Of a stretch of 64,000 nt of DNA, positions 42,391 to 51,779 are shown piece by piece; position 1 is the first letter of the stretch; every line of letters starts with the position of its first letter. Made by a program: the position numbers and the translations under genes. The DNA comes from Marinobacter sediminum (GTDB lineage Bacteria; Pseudomonadota; Gammaproteobacteria; Pseudomonadales; Oleiphilaceae), in assembly GCF_023657445.1 (NCBI RefSeq), contig NZ_JAGTWY010000001.1:1178001-1242000 (forward strand). Reading direction: 5' to 3'. Under the pieces are notes generated by a model, which did not search any database, was not told where the DNA came from, and saw only the letters and a list, made by a program, of their open reading frames with translations.

Positions 42391-44116
42391 CGCGAACCTC
42401 CCCGTCAGAGACCAGCAAGACCCGGTTCGCCAGCGTCAGAAGCGCGTGATGATGAGTGGAAAAAATGAGTGTCTTGCCGGCCAGGGCAAGCTTTCTCAGG
42501 CTCGCCAGTACAAAGGCCTCACTGTCTGCATCCAGGCCTGCCGTAGGCTCGTCCAGCAGGATAAGATCATAATCCGCAACGAAGATTCTCGCCAGGCTCA
42601 GGCGTCGCGCCTGGCCGCCGGAGAGTCCCTGTCCGTCTTCCGACACTTGACTGTAGATACCGTCTTTTCGGTCTCCCAAAAGCGGTCCGAGCCCGACATT
42701 GTGCAGTGCCGTTTCAATGGCAATGTCGGATGCATCGGGGGTAGTTAGCCGGAGATTGTCCGCCCAGGTGCCATGTACCAGAAACCCGGTTTGTCCCAAC
42801 CAGCCAAAGCTGAACTCACCGGGAGCCTGACCAAGAACTACGATAGAGCCTGCGTCCGGACGCATGAATCCGGCCAATAGGTGGAGCAGGGAAGACTTGC
42901 CTCCGCCAGAGGGTCCTGTAAGCGCAACACACTCGCCTCGCTGGACAGTGAGGCCAAGGTTGCGAAGAATCGGTTTGCCTTCCTGATAGGCAAGAGAAAC
43001 CCCGTCAACGCGAATCTCGTCGCAATTATCGGTAGGGCGGTCGCCGGCAACCCCCTCAACAGGACGTTTACCTTCATAATCCGTGTTCAGCCTGGCCAGT
43101 ATTTCCGCCCCCGCGCCCAACGCTGCAGCCCGGTCATGATAGTGCTGTGAGAGTGTCCGCAGCGGCTGAAAAAATTCCGGTGCCAGTAGCAGAATCAGCA
43201 GGCCGGAAAACAGCGTAAGTTCGTCCGACGGCCCATAGGTGATTGAGCCCAACAGCCCAAAGCCTAGGTAAATCGCAACGACGGCGATTGCAACGGAGGA
43301 GAAAAACTCCAGTACTGCCGAAGAGAGAAACGCCACCCGGAGTGTCTTCATGGTGATATATCGGTAGCGGTCTGACCGCTTCCGGATAAGCTCAGTGGCC
43401 TCCGAAGTCTGACCAAAGAGCTGCAACGTGGTAATCCCGCGCACCTTGTCCAGAAACTGTCCGGAGAGCCGGCTGATGGTCTCGAAATGCTGCTGGTTCA
43501 GTTTCTCCGCGCCCATCCCGACCAATGCCATGAAGAGAGGGATGAGCGGCGCAGAGAGCAGCAGAAAAATACCGGCCAGCCAGTCCAGGTAAAAGACCAG
43601 GACCAGGATGGTCAGCGGCACAATCAGGGAGAGGGTCATTTGGGGCAGAAAGCGGGCGAAGTAGCCGTGCAGCGCCTCGACATGATCAATCCACTCGCGG
43701 GCCAGTTCGCCCGCAGACGAATGCCCGATGGCCACAGGGCCGGTCCGTTGCCAGTGACGATGAATCTGTCGTCTGGCATCGACACGGACGTGCTCACTGC
43801 AACCGGCAGCGAAACGCGCCTGACACCCCTGGGCGAGGGCGCGTAGAACAATAGCCAATATGAGACCAGCGAAAAGCGGTGACAGGCTGGCAACGGGAAT
43901 ATCTTCAATAATGCCCTGATGGACAATGCGCGCCAGGAAGACCATCTGGGCAATGGTCGCTAAGCCGACGACAATTCCCGCAAGCACAGTTGCCCGAATC
44001 CACCGCCGGTTGCTTTGGGCGAGCGCTGCCAGCCAGTTTTTAACCTGGCCAGGGTCGGGGGCCGGAGAAACCTCCCCAGCTCCTGCCCGTTCGCGTTCGC
44101 CCGGATGCCCTGCCAC
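42383..44116 (-). CDS. cydD: Thiol reductant ABC exporter subunit CydD
   Basis: 577 aa. Membrane domain followed by an ABC domain: Walker [13 protein letters not shown], signature [13 protein letters not shown], Walker [14 protein letters not shown]. The GTG start at 44116 immediately follows the cydB stop. Partner of CydC. Confidence 0.94.
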   Translation of the reverse strand: MAGHPGERERAGAGEVSPAPDPGQVKNWLAALAQSNRRWIRATVLAGIVVGLATIAQMVFLARIVHQGIIEDIPVASLSPLFAGLILAIVLRALAQGCQARFAAGCSEHVRVDARRQIHRHWQRTGPVAIGHSSAGELAREWIDHVEALHGYFARFLPQMTLSLIVPLTILVLVFYLDWLAGIFLLLSAPLIPLFMALVGMGAEKLNQQHFETISRLSGQFLDKVRGITTLQLFGQTSEATELIRKRSDRYRYITMKTLRVAFLSSAVLEFFSSVAIAVVAIYLGFGLLGSITYGPSDELTLFSGLLILLLAPEFFQPLRTLSQHYHDRAAALGAGAEILARLNTDYEGKRPVEGVAGDRPTDNCDEIRVDGVSLAYQEGKPILRNLGLTVQRGECVALTGPSGGGKSSLLHLLAGFMRPDAGSIVVLGQAPGEFSFGWLGQTGFLVHGTWADNLRLTTPDASDIAIETALHNVGLGPLLGDRKDGIYSQVSEDGQGLSGGQARRLSLARIFVADYDLILLDEPTAGLDADSEAFVLASLRKLALAGKTLIFSTHHHALLTLANRVLLVSDGEVRDA

Positions 44117-45118
44117 TTAGTGGTAGCCTTCGCCCGCGCGAACCTTGCCCCGGAATACCCAGTAGGTCCATGCGGTGTAAGCCAGCACAATAGGAATCAC
44201 GAACAACAGCCCAAGCAGCAGGAAGAGCTGGGACTCATACGCTGAAGCGGCTTCCCACAGTGTGTAGTCCGGTGGCACCACATAGGGCCAGCGACTGACG
44301 ACCAGGCCCAGATAGGTGGTAATGAAGAGCCCCATGGTGGCGACAAACGGCAATCCCTCATAACGGCCGCGTACGGAACGGAAGATCTGATAGGCACACA
44401 GCAGGGTGAGCACCGGAAGAATCCAGATCACGCTCAGGTTGGAGAACCAGCGGTCCCGGACCAGTTCGTCCACAAACGGCGTCCATACGCTGATGAGCCC
44501 GAAAACCACAAGCACTGCAGCCAACAGGGGCAATGTGATCCTGTAGGCCCATTCCTGCAGCCGGCCCTCGGTCTTCAGGATCAGCCAGGTGGATCCGAGC
44601 AGGGAATAGCCGGCAAGCATGCCAAGGCCGGTAAGCACGGTAAACGGCGTAAGCCAGTCCAGCGCACCACCCACGTAGACACCATTCGCCGTTTCAAAGC
44701 CCTGGATATAGGCGCCAACCACCGCTCCCTGGGCGAAGGCAGCCACGGTGGAACCACCGGCAAAGGCCCAGTTCCAGAGGTACCGGGAGGTGCGGGCCTT
44801 GAAGCGGAACTCAAAGGCCACGCCCCGGAAGATCAGGCCGGCCAGCAGCAGGAAAACACCAATATAGAGTGCGGGCAGGAAGATGGAGTACACCATCGGG
44901 AAGGCCGCGAGCAGTCCGGCGCCACCCAGTACCAGCCAGGTCTCGTTGCCGTCCCATACCGGCGCTACGGAATTCATCATGGTATCCCGAGCTTCTTCGT
45001 TGGGCGCGAAGGGAAAGAGAATGCCTACGCCCAGATCGAATCCGTCCATCAGCACATACATGATGATCCCGAAGCCGATGATAAACGCCCAGATCAAGGG
45101 CAGATCAAACAGTTCCAT
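44117..45118 (-). CDS. cydB: Cytochrome d ubiquinol oxidase subunit II
   Basis: 333 aa, about nine membrane helices. FIIGFGIIMYVLMDGFDLGVGILFPF and SVAPVWDGNETWLVLGGAGLLAAFP are family signatures. Non-haem-ligating subunit of the bd-type terminal oxidase. There is no room for a cydX gene after it, since cydD starts at the next base. Confidence 0.96.
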   Translation of the reverse strand: MELFDLPLIWAFIIGFGIIMYVLMDGFDLGVGILFPFAPNEEARDTMMNSVAPVWDGNETWLVLGGAGLLAAFPMVYSIFLPALYIGVFLLLAGLIFRGVAFEFRFKARTSRYLWNWAFAGGSTVAAFAQGAVVGAYIQGFETANGVYVGGALDWLTPFTVLTGLGMLAGYSLLGSTWLILKTEGRLQEWAYRITLPLLAAVLVVFGLISVWTPFVDELVRDRWFSNLSVIWILPVLTLLCAYQIFRSVRGRYEGLPFVATMGLFITTYLGLVVSRWPYVVPPDYTLWEAASAYESQLFLLLGLLFVIPIVLAYTAWTYWVFRGKVRAGEGYH

Positions 45119-45120
45119 AA

Positions 45121-46554
45121 TCAGAGACCTCCCTGGTTGGCCGGTTTACGGTGATGATCGTCTTCTTCAATTTCAAACGGCACATGGGCCGCCGAGAATG
45201 GCCGCTTGGGCCGCTCGGCTTCGTGCTCGTCCTCATCATGACGCTCTTCCAGACCCACATAGAGAACCCGCATCAGATAATAAACGCCGGCGGTGAACAC
45301 CAGACCGTAGACAACGATATAGCCGATGAGCGTAAAGAGCGCCATGCCACCGGTAAGGGAAGGCGTGACTGACTCCGCCTGGCTCATGATCCCGTAGACC
45401 AACCAGGGGGCACGGCCCACTTCGGTGACGAACCAGCCACTGAGCACCGCAAAGAACGGGGCAATACTCATGAACCGGAGTCCCTGGAGGAACCACGGAT
45501 TACGTGCATACCGACCACCGGCCCGCAAAAGCAGACCCGCCACGGCAAAGGCAATCATCAGCATGCCCAGAGCCACCATTACCCGGAACGACCAGAACAC
45601 GATGGCGACCGGAGGTTGCTCCTCAACCGGCACGTCCTTCAGGCCTGGCACCTCACCATTCCAATCGTGGGTGAGAATCATACTGGCAAGGCTGGGAATG
45701 CCAATTTCGTATAGGTTTCGCTGGTTTTCCTGGTCCGGAATCGCGAACAGGAGGAGCGGGACATTTCGTGAGGTTTCCCAGTTACCCTCCATCGCTGCCA
45801 CTTTCGTGGGCTGGTGTTCCAACGTGTTCAAGCCATGAAAATCTCCCACAACCAACTGGGCCGGGGCAATAAAGAGCAACAACCAGAGACACATGGACAG
45901 CGCCTTTCGGTTGGCTTCAACCTCTCGGCCGAGCAGCAGATACCAGGCACTCACCCCGGCGACCACAAATCCGCCGGTCAGGAAGGATGCCAGCGCCATA
46001 TGCATGAAGCGATAGGGGAAGGAGGGATTGAAGATGGCCTCGCTCCAGGAGGTAACATGAAAAACGCCTTCGCGCAGTTCAAACCCGGCCGGAGTTTGCA
46101 TCCAGCTGTTGGCCGAAAGAATCCAGAACGAAGAGATAAAGGTACCGGTTGCCACCATGATCGCCGCAAACAGGTGCAGTCCCGCCGGAACCTTATCCCG
46201 GCCGAACAGCAACACCCCCAGAAACGCCGCTTCCAGGAAAAAGGCGGTGACGACCTCATAACTCAGGATAGGCCCGAGATAGTTGGCCGTTGCCTGGGCG
46301 AAGTTGCTCCAGTTTGTGCCGAACTGGAACGACATCACAATGCCCGAAACCACGCCCATACCAAAGACGACGGCGAATACCCTGGTCCAAAACGCAGACA
46401 GCTTAATCCACACCGGATTTTCTGTTTTGAAGGCAAGGCCCTCGAGTACAGCGATATAGGAGGCAAGACCGATAGTAAATACCGGAAAAATAGCGTGAAA
46501 CGACACCACAAATGCGAACTGGATTCGCGATAGGATAAGAGGATCTAGTTCCAT
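45121..46554 (-). CDS. cydA: Cytochrome d ubiquinol oxidase subunit I
   Basis: 477 aa from ATG 46554, which follows CGGAGGG. It carries the haem and quinol sites: SRIQFAFVVSFHAIFP (haem b595 His), FMHMALASFLTGGF (haem b558 His), WQ-loop region with GDFHGLNTLEHQPTKVAAMEG, and GWFVTEVGRAPWLVYG. The Q-loop is short, as in the cyanide-insensitive (CIO) branch rather than E. coli CydA. First gene of cydABDC. High-affinity or sulfide/cyanide-tolerant quinol oxidation in the inner membrane. Confidence 0.95.
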   Translation of the reverse strand: MELDPLILSRIQFAFVVSFHAIFPVFTIGLASYIAVLEGLAFKTENPVWIKLSAFWTRVFAVVFGMGVVSGIVMSFQFGTNWSNFAQATANYLGPILSYEVVTAFFLEAAFLGVLLFGRDKVPAGLHLFAAIMVATGTFISSFWILSANSWMQTPAGFELREGVFHVTSWSEAIFNPSFPYRFMHMALASFLTGGFVVAGVSAWYLLLGREVEANRKALSMCLWLLLFIAPAQLVVGDFHGLNTLEHQPTKVAAMEGNWETSRNVPLLLFAIPDQENQRNLYEIGIPSLASMILTHDWNGEVPGLKDVPVEEQPPVAIVFWSFRVMVALGMLMIAFAVAGLLLRAGGRYARNPWFLQGLRFMSIAPFFAVLSGWFVTEVGRAPWLVYGIMSQAESVTPSLTGGMALFTLIGYIVVYGLVFTAGVYYLMRVLYVGLEERHDEDEHEAERPKRPFSAAHVPFEIEEDDHHRKPANQGGL

Positions 46555-46709
46555 GGGAACCCTCCGGTAACTCACACATCAAAAAAAACGGGGACAAGCT
46601 TCCCGTTCGGCCGCTGCCTGGGCTCATATTGTGTATTGTTATTACCGGCAGTTAGTTGCCATGCTACTTAAACTACGGGCAAATCCGATAGGGGCATCTT
46701 GTCGCAGCC

Positions 46710-46723
46710 TTGATTTACAACAA
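46710..46723. promoter_or_regulatory. Weak FNR/ANR-like site upstream of cydA
   Basis: TTGATTTACAACAA has one good half of the FNR consensus (TTGAT) and a mismatched second half (AACAA instead of ATCAA). It lies 156 bases from the cydA start and 15 before the divergent methyltransferase ATG. Suggestive only. Confidence 0.25.
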
Positions 46724-46737
46724 TTGTGGTGAAGCAA

Positions 46738-47367
46738 ATGAGCTTTTACGAAGACCGGATACTCCCTCACATAATAGACAGCGCCTGCTCCATGGGCCAG
46801 GTTATGAAACTGCGCAGTCAGGTGGTTCCTCATGCCAGGGGAACGGTCCTTGAAGTAGGTATGGGCTCTGCCATCAATCTTGAGTTTTATGATGCGAACA
46901 GCGTCGACCTTGTTTACGGCCTGGAACCCTCCCACGGCATGCGCCGGAAAGCGCAGCAGAACCTGGCGCGCTCCCCCATCAACGTTGAATGGCTGGATTT
47001 ACCCGGTGAGAAAATCCCGCTGGCGGATGAAAGCGTGGATACCGTGTTGCTGACATTCACCCTGTGCACCATCCCGGACTGGAACGCAGCCCTTGAGCAA
47101 ATGAAGCGGGTGCTAAAACCCGGGGGCGAATTGCTGTTCCTGGAACATGGTGAATCCCCGGATACCGGCATCCGGAAATGGCAGCATCGGATAACCCCTG
47201 GATGGAAAAAACTGGCTGGCGGCTGCCACCTGAACCGCGACATCGCCGACCTGATTCGCCGAGGGGGATTTGAAATCAAGGAACTCGAAAACCTCTATAT
47301 CCCGAAGTCGCCAAGGATAGCCGGTTACGTCTATAAAGGCCGGGCCGTAAAGTCAGTAGAAGCCTGA
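46738..47367 (+). CDS. Class I SAM-dependent methyltransferase
   Basis: 209 aa. Motif I VLEVGMGSAINLEFYD, acidic motif II YGLEPS, motif III-like LLTFTLCTIPDWNAALEQMKRVLKPGGELLFLEHG. The CTIP...R.LKPGG and LEHG...WQ..I.P.W segment resembles phospholipid/ubiquinone-type methyltransferases (COG2226). Substrate unknown. ATG 46738 chosen over the upstream GTG pair. It is divergent from cydA. Confidence 0.85.
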   Translation: MSFYEDRILPHIIDSACSMGQVMKLRSQVVPHARGTVLEVGMGSAINLEFYDANSVDLVYGLEPSHGMRRKAQQNLARSPINVEWLDLPGEKIPLADESVDTVLLTFTLCTIPDWNAALEQMKRVLKPGGELLFLEHGESPDTGIRKWQHRITPGWKKLAGGCHLNRDIADLIRRGGFEIKELENLYIPKSPRIAGYVYKGRAVKSVEA

Positions 47368-47446
47368 TTTTCAGGGGAGAAGGGAATCGGAATTGCGTTA
47401 CCGAACGCGCCCTTATACAATTCTGCCCGTCCAACCCCCCCCCGAT

Positions 47447-47533
47447 GCTCCGGTGGTGAAATTGGTAGACACAAGAGACTTAAAATCTCTCGGCCGCAAG
47501 GCTGTGCCGGTTCGATTCCGGCCCGGAGCACCA
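47447..47533 (+). tRNA. tRNA-Leu (anticodon TAA)
   Basis: 87 bases including encoded CCA. Acceptor stem GCTCCGG pairs with CCGGAGC; anticodon stem AGAGA/TCTCT closes the loop CTTAAAA with anticodon TAA. A long variable arm (CGGCCGCAAGGCTG) and the T loop GGTTCGATTCC are present, as in class II leucine tRNAs. Confidence 0.96.
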
Positions 47534-47647
47534 TTTCAAAGACCCTCACTAATCGCAGCCGCCCCAGAAAGCCAATAAACACAGGGCTTGGCGGGGAATT
47601 GACGATCAGAGCCGTACCAGACTAATCCACACTATAATTGCTTTTCT

Positions 47648-47684
47648 TGTACCCCTCTTTGTGCCCTCACAGTTCGGGGGTACA
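47648..47684. repeat. Inverted repeat upstream of integrase stub
   Basis: TGTACCCC (47648-47655) and GGGGTACA (47677-47684) form inverted arms just before the stub ATG. Such repeats lie upstream of P4-type tRNA-linked integrases and could be arm-binding or autoregulatory sites. Confidence 0.45.
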
Positions 47685-47698
47685 CAGAGGGACAGGAA

Positions 47699-47746
47699 AT
47701 GAAGCGTTCAGGCATCAAGCGACTGCCACTGGCGTGGAGAGTCTGA
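47699..47746 (+). pseudogene. Tyrosine integrase N-terminal remnant
   Basis: An ORF of 15 codons reads MKRSGIKRLPLAWRV. The first 12 residues match the very conserved start of P4-like (DUF4102) integrases of tRNA-borne islands, MKRSxIKRRPLAD. The frame then diverges and stops, so almost the whole gene is lost. It lies 165 bases downstream of a tRNA-Leu gene, exactly where such an integrase is expected. Confidence 0.5.
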
Positions 47747-47748
47747 CG

Positions 47749-48054
47749 ATGCCGGAGCGTGACTACGACCCACGGTACGTGTACTTCGATTATCCCTCTG
47801 GCGCCAGGAAGAGCCAGCTTCTGGATTACTTCGACGATGAGTGCACGGCGTTCTTTATCTGCCCGACCTACAACGGTGAGTTACCGGAGCGCGTGAATGT
47901 GGCGTTCAAGTGGGTGAGCGAGGACGAGTTGTTCGACATTTTCCGGGCTGAGTGTCCTGAAGCGGTATTGGAGTTCTTTCACACAAAGCCGGTGACTGAA
48001 TGGCGTATTTCTGGGTCGCCCATCCTACCGTTCCTGGCCGGCCGGTGCGGGTAA
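47749..48054 (+). CDS. Hypothetical protein, 101 aa, in decayed island
   Basis: Starts at ATG 47749, two bases after the integrase stub, with GGAGAG ahead. The product is acidic (MPERDYDPRYVYFDYPSGARK..., FKWVSEDELFDIFRAECPEAV). The last 20 residues lose the acidic style and may come from fusion to unrelated DNA. Family not recognised; possibly cargo or a truncated gene of the same element. Confidence 0.45.
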   Translation: MPERDYDPRYVYFDYPSGARKSQLLDYFDDECTAFFICPTYNGELPERVNVAFKWVSEDELFDIFRAECPEAVLEFFHTKPVTEWRISGSPILPFLAGRCG

Positions 48055-48118
48055 AGCGCGGGCCTTTGGCCCGCCTGTTCCGCCCCCCGGCATACCGCAA
48101 CACCTGACGCCCCTGGTT

Positions 48119-48268
48119 CACTACCACATGCAGGACACCATCTCAGAGGGTGGCCGACAGATTGCCAACCTGTGTCACCGGGGTGTCGCCAAGACCACGG
48201 TCATGGGTGAGTACCTGTTCCTCTACATCGCCATTTATGGAGAGCTGCCCGGATCGACGGTTGATTGA
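48119..48268 (+). pseudogene. Phage terminase-like fragment
   Basis: An open frame ending TGA 48268 contains NLCHRGVAKTTVMGEYLFLY followed by IAIYGELPG. RGxAKTT is a Walker-A-like loop, and the whole block resembles the ATPase start of phage large terminase subunits or related packaging proteins. There is no start with a ribosome site, and nothing follows the block. Treated as a relic; recognition rests on one motif. Confidence 0.4.
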
Positions 48269-48645
48269 TAAACCTCGGCTCAATGATATTACACATAGTT
48301 AATGCGGGTTTAATGTTTGTGCTTTTTACTTTAGGGTGTGCCGAGCTTCGCATGGAGCTTTTTTGTGCCGATATCGCTTTATTTATTATAGGGTTACCGG
48401 GCTGCCCGCTTTCATCAATTGATCTCAATCACTATTTGGGCCTGTTTGTCGTCACTATTGCGGCGGACCTGTATAACAATTTGATTCTGGTCAATTTTAC
48501 CTTCCGCCGGGAGGGTACGGTGATCTTTGGCAGACGGGTGATCGTTCGGCGCTGCGAATATGGTCCCAGGCGGGCATGCCAGCTGAAAGTAGTCCGGTAG
48601 CTGAAAAGTCAGTGCCAGGCAATTACAAAACGCAAGGAGATTGCA
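48269..48645. other. AT-rich gap before the Tad locus
   Basis: About 375 bases, noticeably AT-richer than its surroundings around 48280-48500, leading to the flp pilin. An open frame of about 110 codons from 48265 has no ribosome site and looks like chance. Probably holds the flp promoter. Confidence 0.45.
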
Positions 48646-48831
48646 ATGAAAAACATCATCGAAAAATTTATTAAAGACGAGTCCGGCGCCAGCATGGTCG
48701 AGTACGCCGTTCTGGTGGCTCTGATCGCTGCCGCTTCCATCGTCATCATCGGCGTGCTTGGCAACGAGATTAACGATGCCTTCAACAGTGTGGTCACGGA
48801 ACTACAGAAGGGCGACGCAGAATCAGGGTAA
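48646..48831 (+). CDS. flp: Flp family type IVb pilin
   Basis: 61 aa prepilin. A short basic leader is followed by the cleavage region SGASMVEYAVLVALIAAASIVIIGVLG, with the Glu five residues after the predicted cut and the Glu-Tyr pair typical of Flp pilins. AAGGAGA precedes the ATG. Major subunit of the Tad adhesive pilus. A strong hairpin directly after the gene would favour pilin over downstream gene expression. Confidence 0.96.
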   Translation: MKNIIEKFIKDESGASMVEYAVLVALIAAASIVIIGVLGNEINDAFNSVVTELQKGDAESG

Positions 48832-48861
48832 TACCGAACCGGCAGCGTACGCCGGGTCAAA

Positions 48862-48890
48862 AGGCGGGCAGCTGAGGCTGCCCGCCTTTT
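48862..48890 (+). terminator. Terminator/attenuator after flp
   Basis: AGGCGGGCAGC, loop TGAG, GCTGCCCGCCT: an 11-pair perfect stem followed by TTTTG, between flp and the prepilin peptidase gene. Read-through here probably sets the ratio of pilin to assembly proteins. Confidence 0.85.
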
Positions 48891-48906
48891 GTCTGGGAGA
48901 TAAGTC

Positions 48907-49431
48907 ATGACGCAACCCATGATCACTGTCACCGCGCTCCTGTTGTTGCTGGTTCCCGCAGTGGTCAGCGACCTGCGCTATCGCCGCATTCCCAATCTGC
49001 TGGTTTTTCCGGCGTGGGCGCTCGCCCTGGTGTTGGGCGTGGTGGTGAATGGCGTTACCGGCGGACTGGACGCACTGACCGGTATGGGCTCCGCCCTGCT
49101 GGTGGGATTGCCGTTCTGGTTGGTCGGCTGGATCGGTGGCGGTGACGTAAAGCTGGTGGCGGCGATCGGGGCGCTGGTGGGTCCCGAACTGGTCTGGCCG
49201 ATACTGGCGGCCATCGGCATCAGTGGGTTGTTTCTCGCGCTTGGCGCCTTGCTTCATGAAGGCATTCTCGGTTCCGCCGTCAGGCGGTACTGGGCATCGC
49301 TGTCACTAAGCATGGTTTCGCGGCGCGGGGTGTATGTACGGCCAGACGAGGCCGAGCAAGACGTTCGGCTTCCCTATGCTCTCGCTATAGCGGTGGGCAC
49401 GATCGCCACATACGGGTGGATCGCATTTTGA
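48907..49431 (+). CDS. tadV: Prepilin peptidase TadV/CpaA (A24 family)
   Basis: 174 aa inner-membrane aspartyl protease that trims the Flp prepilin and pseudopilins. The two catalytic Asp motifs are VVSDLRYRRIPN and GGGDVKLVAAIG. About six hydrophobic segments. No N-methyltransferase domain, as usual for TadV. Confidence 0.95.
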   Translation: MTQPMITVTALLLLLVPAVVSDLRYRRIPNLLVFPAWALALVLGVVVNGVTGGLDALTGMGSALLVGLPFWLVGWIGGGDVKLVAAIGALVGPELVWPILAAIGISGLFLALGALLHEGILGSAVRRYWASLSLSMVSRRGVYVRPDEAEQDVRLPYALAIAVGTIATYGWIAF

Positions 49432-49467
49432 AGCAAGGGCCGGTCCGGCCGTTAAAAGGAGATTTCC

Positions 49468-50322
49468 ATGCAGATTCGGGCGCTAATTGTTCTGGCGGTC
49501 TCGCTCATCTTGGGCGGCGTGACTGTCTATCTTGCGAATACCTACCTACAGCAGGAGGTCGGAGTTCGCTCCGAGGGTGAAGTCGTCAAGACGGTGCCCG
49601 TGGTGGTGGCCGCCAGTAACCTGAAGATCACGACACGCCTGGATCGTCTGATGCTGCAGGTCGTTCAGTGGCCGGAGGAGAGTGTTCCGGAGAATGCTTA
49701 TCAGTCCATTGATGTAGTGATGGGCGACAAGCCGCCAGTGGTTCTGCGGGAAACCCGTCGGGGCGAGCCGTTGCTGCCCTACAAGCTTTCCCCTCATGGT
49801 GCGCGTGGGGGGCTGCCGGCGCGCATTCCCGAAGATATGCGGGCGATCACCATGCCGGTTAATGAAATTCGCGGCGTCGCGGGCTTTGTCAGCCCCGGCG
49901 ATTATGTGGATGTGCTGCATACCACCAACCTGGGGCGCCGTGACGAACGTCCGGTGACGCGGATGCTGATCCAGAACGCGCGCGTGTTGGGTGTGGATCA
50001 GGAGAGCAGCGAATCGGAAACCGACCCCAATGTGGCCAACGCTGTAACCTTGCTGGTGACGCCTTTTGACGGGCAGCGCGTCAATCTGGCCATTGCCACC
50101 GGTGAGGTGGGATTGATGCTGCGTAACGAATTCGATGCATCCCTGATCGAGGAGCAGGTGGCCAGCTACGAGCACCTTCTCACCATCGAGAAAAATCGCA
50201 AGACGAAGATCTACAAGCGCGAGCGTCGTCCCAGCGTGGAAGTCATTCGCGGTCTCGATATTCGCAAGCAAGAAGTGAAGGAAGGCGAGCCTCTGGACCA
50301 GCAGTCCGACGCCGCCCGATAA
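49468..50322 (+). CDS. cpaB: Flp pilus assembly protein CpaB/RcpC
   Basis: 284 aa. N-terminal membrane anchor, then tandem SAF/beta-clip domains (VPVVVAASNLKITTRLDRLMLQVVQWPEESVPENAY; RAITMPVNEIRGVAGFVSPGDYVDVLHT). Periplasmic component linking the secretin and pilus. AAAGGAGA precedes the start. Confidence 0.94.
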   Translation: MQIRALIVLAVSLILGGVTVYLANTYLQQEVGVRSEGEVVKTVPVVVAASNLKITTRLDRLMLQVVQWPEESVPENAYQSIDVVMGDKPPVVLRETRRGEPLLPYKLSPHGARGGLPARIPEDMRAITMPVNEIRGVAGFVSPGDYVDVLHTTNLGRRDERPVTRMLIQNARVLGVDQESSESETDPNVANAVTLLVTPFDGQRVNLAIATGEVGLMLRNEFDASLIEEQVASYEHLLTIEKNRKTKIYKRERRPSVEVIRGLDIRKQEVKEGEPLDQQSDAAR

Positions 50323-50330
50323 GGAGAAAC

Positions 50331-51779
50331 ATGGTGATTAATGCAATGACCAATCAATACGGAAAACTGATGCGGAGCCTAGCCTTCCTGCTTGTGGCAG
50401 TCACCGGCATGGCCGAGGCTGCCGATCGCTATGTGCTGGAGTTCGGCGATCGCCACGAAACCACCGAGCTGCATTTGTCCATCGGCAAGTCACAGATCAT
50501 CTATTCACGTTCGCCGCTGGATCAGGTGGTCATCGGCAGTCCCGATATTGCAGATATCAAGTTGCTGTCTTCCCGGCAGGTGCTGATTTTGGGCATGAAA
50601 CCGGGGCACACCAATCTGGTATTTCGGGACAAGAACCAGAGCCTGATCGCCGTGATGGATGTGGTGGTCGGTTATGACCTTAATCAGATCAAGCGCAAGG
50701 TCTGGGAGGTGCTGCCCAGGGAGGACGGCATCGAGGTTCGAGGCTCCAACGACTCGGTGATTCTGTCCGGTCAGGTGAGCAGCCCGGCGGCGCTGAAGAA
50801 AGCACTTTCAGTGGCTGAGAGCTTTGTCCCGGAGGACAAGGTCGTCAATATGATGCAGGTGGCGGGTGGCTCCCAGGTGATGCTGGAAGTGCGCATCACC
50901 GAAATCTCCCGCCAGTCATTGCGTGAACTGGGCGTACAACTGGATTTGCTCGAGACGAACGATGATGTCTTTGATATCGTCACTGGCCTCGTGCCCAACA
51001 ACACGCCGTTCCTCTCCGGTGTTGTCAGCGGTAACGCCGGTGGCCGGGTGGACAGTATCGAAGCGACCCTGAGCGCTCTGGAGCGTCATGGCCTGGCCAA
51101 GATTCTCGCCGAACCCAATCTGACCGCACTGTCCGGCCAGGAGGCCAGCTTCCTCGCCGGTGGTGAAGTCCCCATTCCGGTGAGTCAATCCGGTGCCGTT
51201 GCTGGTGCCATTACCGTGGACTATCGCGAATTCGGTGTGGGTCTGAAGTTCACGCCCACGGTTCTGGATAACCAGACTATCAATGTGAAGCTGAACGCGG
51301 AAGTTTCGTCTCTGGATGACGCCATCGGCTTCCAGAATGCGGGCTTCAATATTCCCGGTATTACCACGCGGCGTGCCGGCACCACGGTCGAAATGGGTGA
51401 TGGTCAGTCTTTTGCCATCGCCGGCCTGTTGCAAAACAACCTTAACGACGTGGTCAATGAAGTGCCCGGACTGGGTCGTATCCCGGTACTGGGTGCTCTG
51501 TTCCGCTCCACGGAATACCAGCGCAACGAAACCGAGTTGGTGGTGATCGTAACCCCCCGACTGGTAACACCTCGCGAGGCCGGGAGTCTTGCCGATCCCA
51601 CCCAGGTATTCCTGCCGGCCAATCGACTGGACCAGTATCTGATGGGCTGGCAACAGCATTATCCGAGCCCCCAGCGTAACCTGGAAGGCAGCGACAAGTC
51701 AGTCGCGCCTGAGACCAATACCTCAGGTGGCATGGGAGGCAGCTTTGGCCACCAGGTTCAGAAAGGAGAGAAGCAATGA
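50331..51779 (+). CDS. rcpA: Type II/IV secretion-like secretin RcpA/CpaC
   Basis: 482 aa outer-membrane secretin ring. Signal peptide, then an N0-like domain (LHLSIGKSQIIYS... DIADIKLLSSRQVLILG), a BON-type domain and a C-terminal secretin domain with VEMGDGQSFAIAGLLQNN and VPGLGRIPVLGALFRS. Start ATG 50331 with AAGGAGAA. The stop overlaps the next lipoprotein gene by four bases. Confidence 0.96.
   Translation: MVINAMTNQYGKLMRSLAFLLVAVTGMAEAADRYVLEFGDRHETTELHLSIGKSQIIYSRSPLDQVVIGSPDIADIKLLSSRQVLILGMKPGHTNLVFRDKNQSLIAVMDVVVGYDLNQIKRKVWEVLPREDGIEVRGSNDSVILSGQVSSPAALKKALSVAESFVPEDKVVNMMQVAGGSQVMLEVRITEISRQSLRELGVQLDLLETNDDVFDIVTGLVPNNTPFLSGVVSGNAGGRVDSIEATLSALERHGLAKILAEPNLTALSGQEASFLAGGEVPIPVSQSGAVAGAITVDYREFGVGLKFTPTVLDNQTINVKLNAEVSSLDDAIGFQNAGFNIPGITTRRAGTTVEMGDGQSFAIAGLLQNNLNDVVNEVPGLGRIPVLGALFRSTEYQRNETELVVIVTPRLVTPREAGSLADPTQVFLPANRLDQYLMGWQQHYPSPQRNLEGSDKSVAPETNTSGGMGGSFGHQVQKGEKQ

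Noticed and set aside
48340..48365. GAGCTTCGCATGGAGCTTTTTT as a terminator before flp
   Set aside because: The stem is only four to five pairs with mismatches; the T run alone is not sufficient.
48265..48600. 111-codon frame before flp
   Set aside because: No ribosome site, AT-rich non-coding style, and it occupies the expected flp promoter region.
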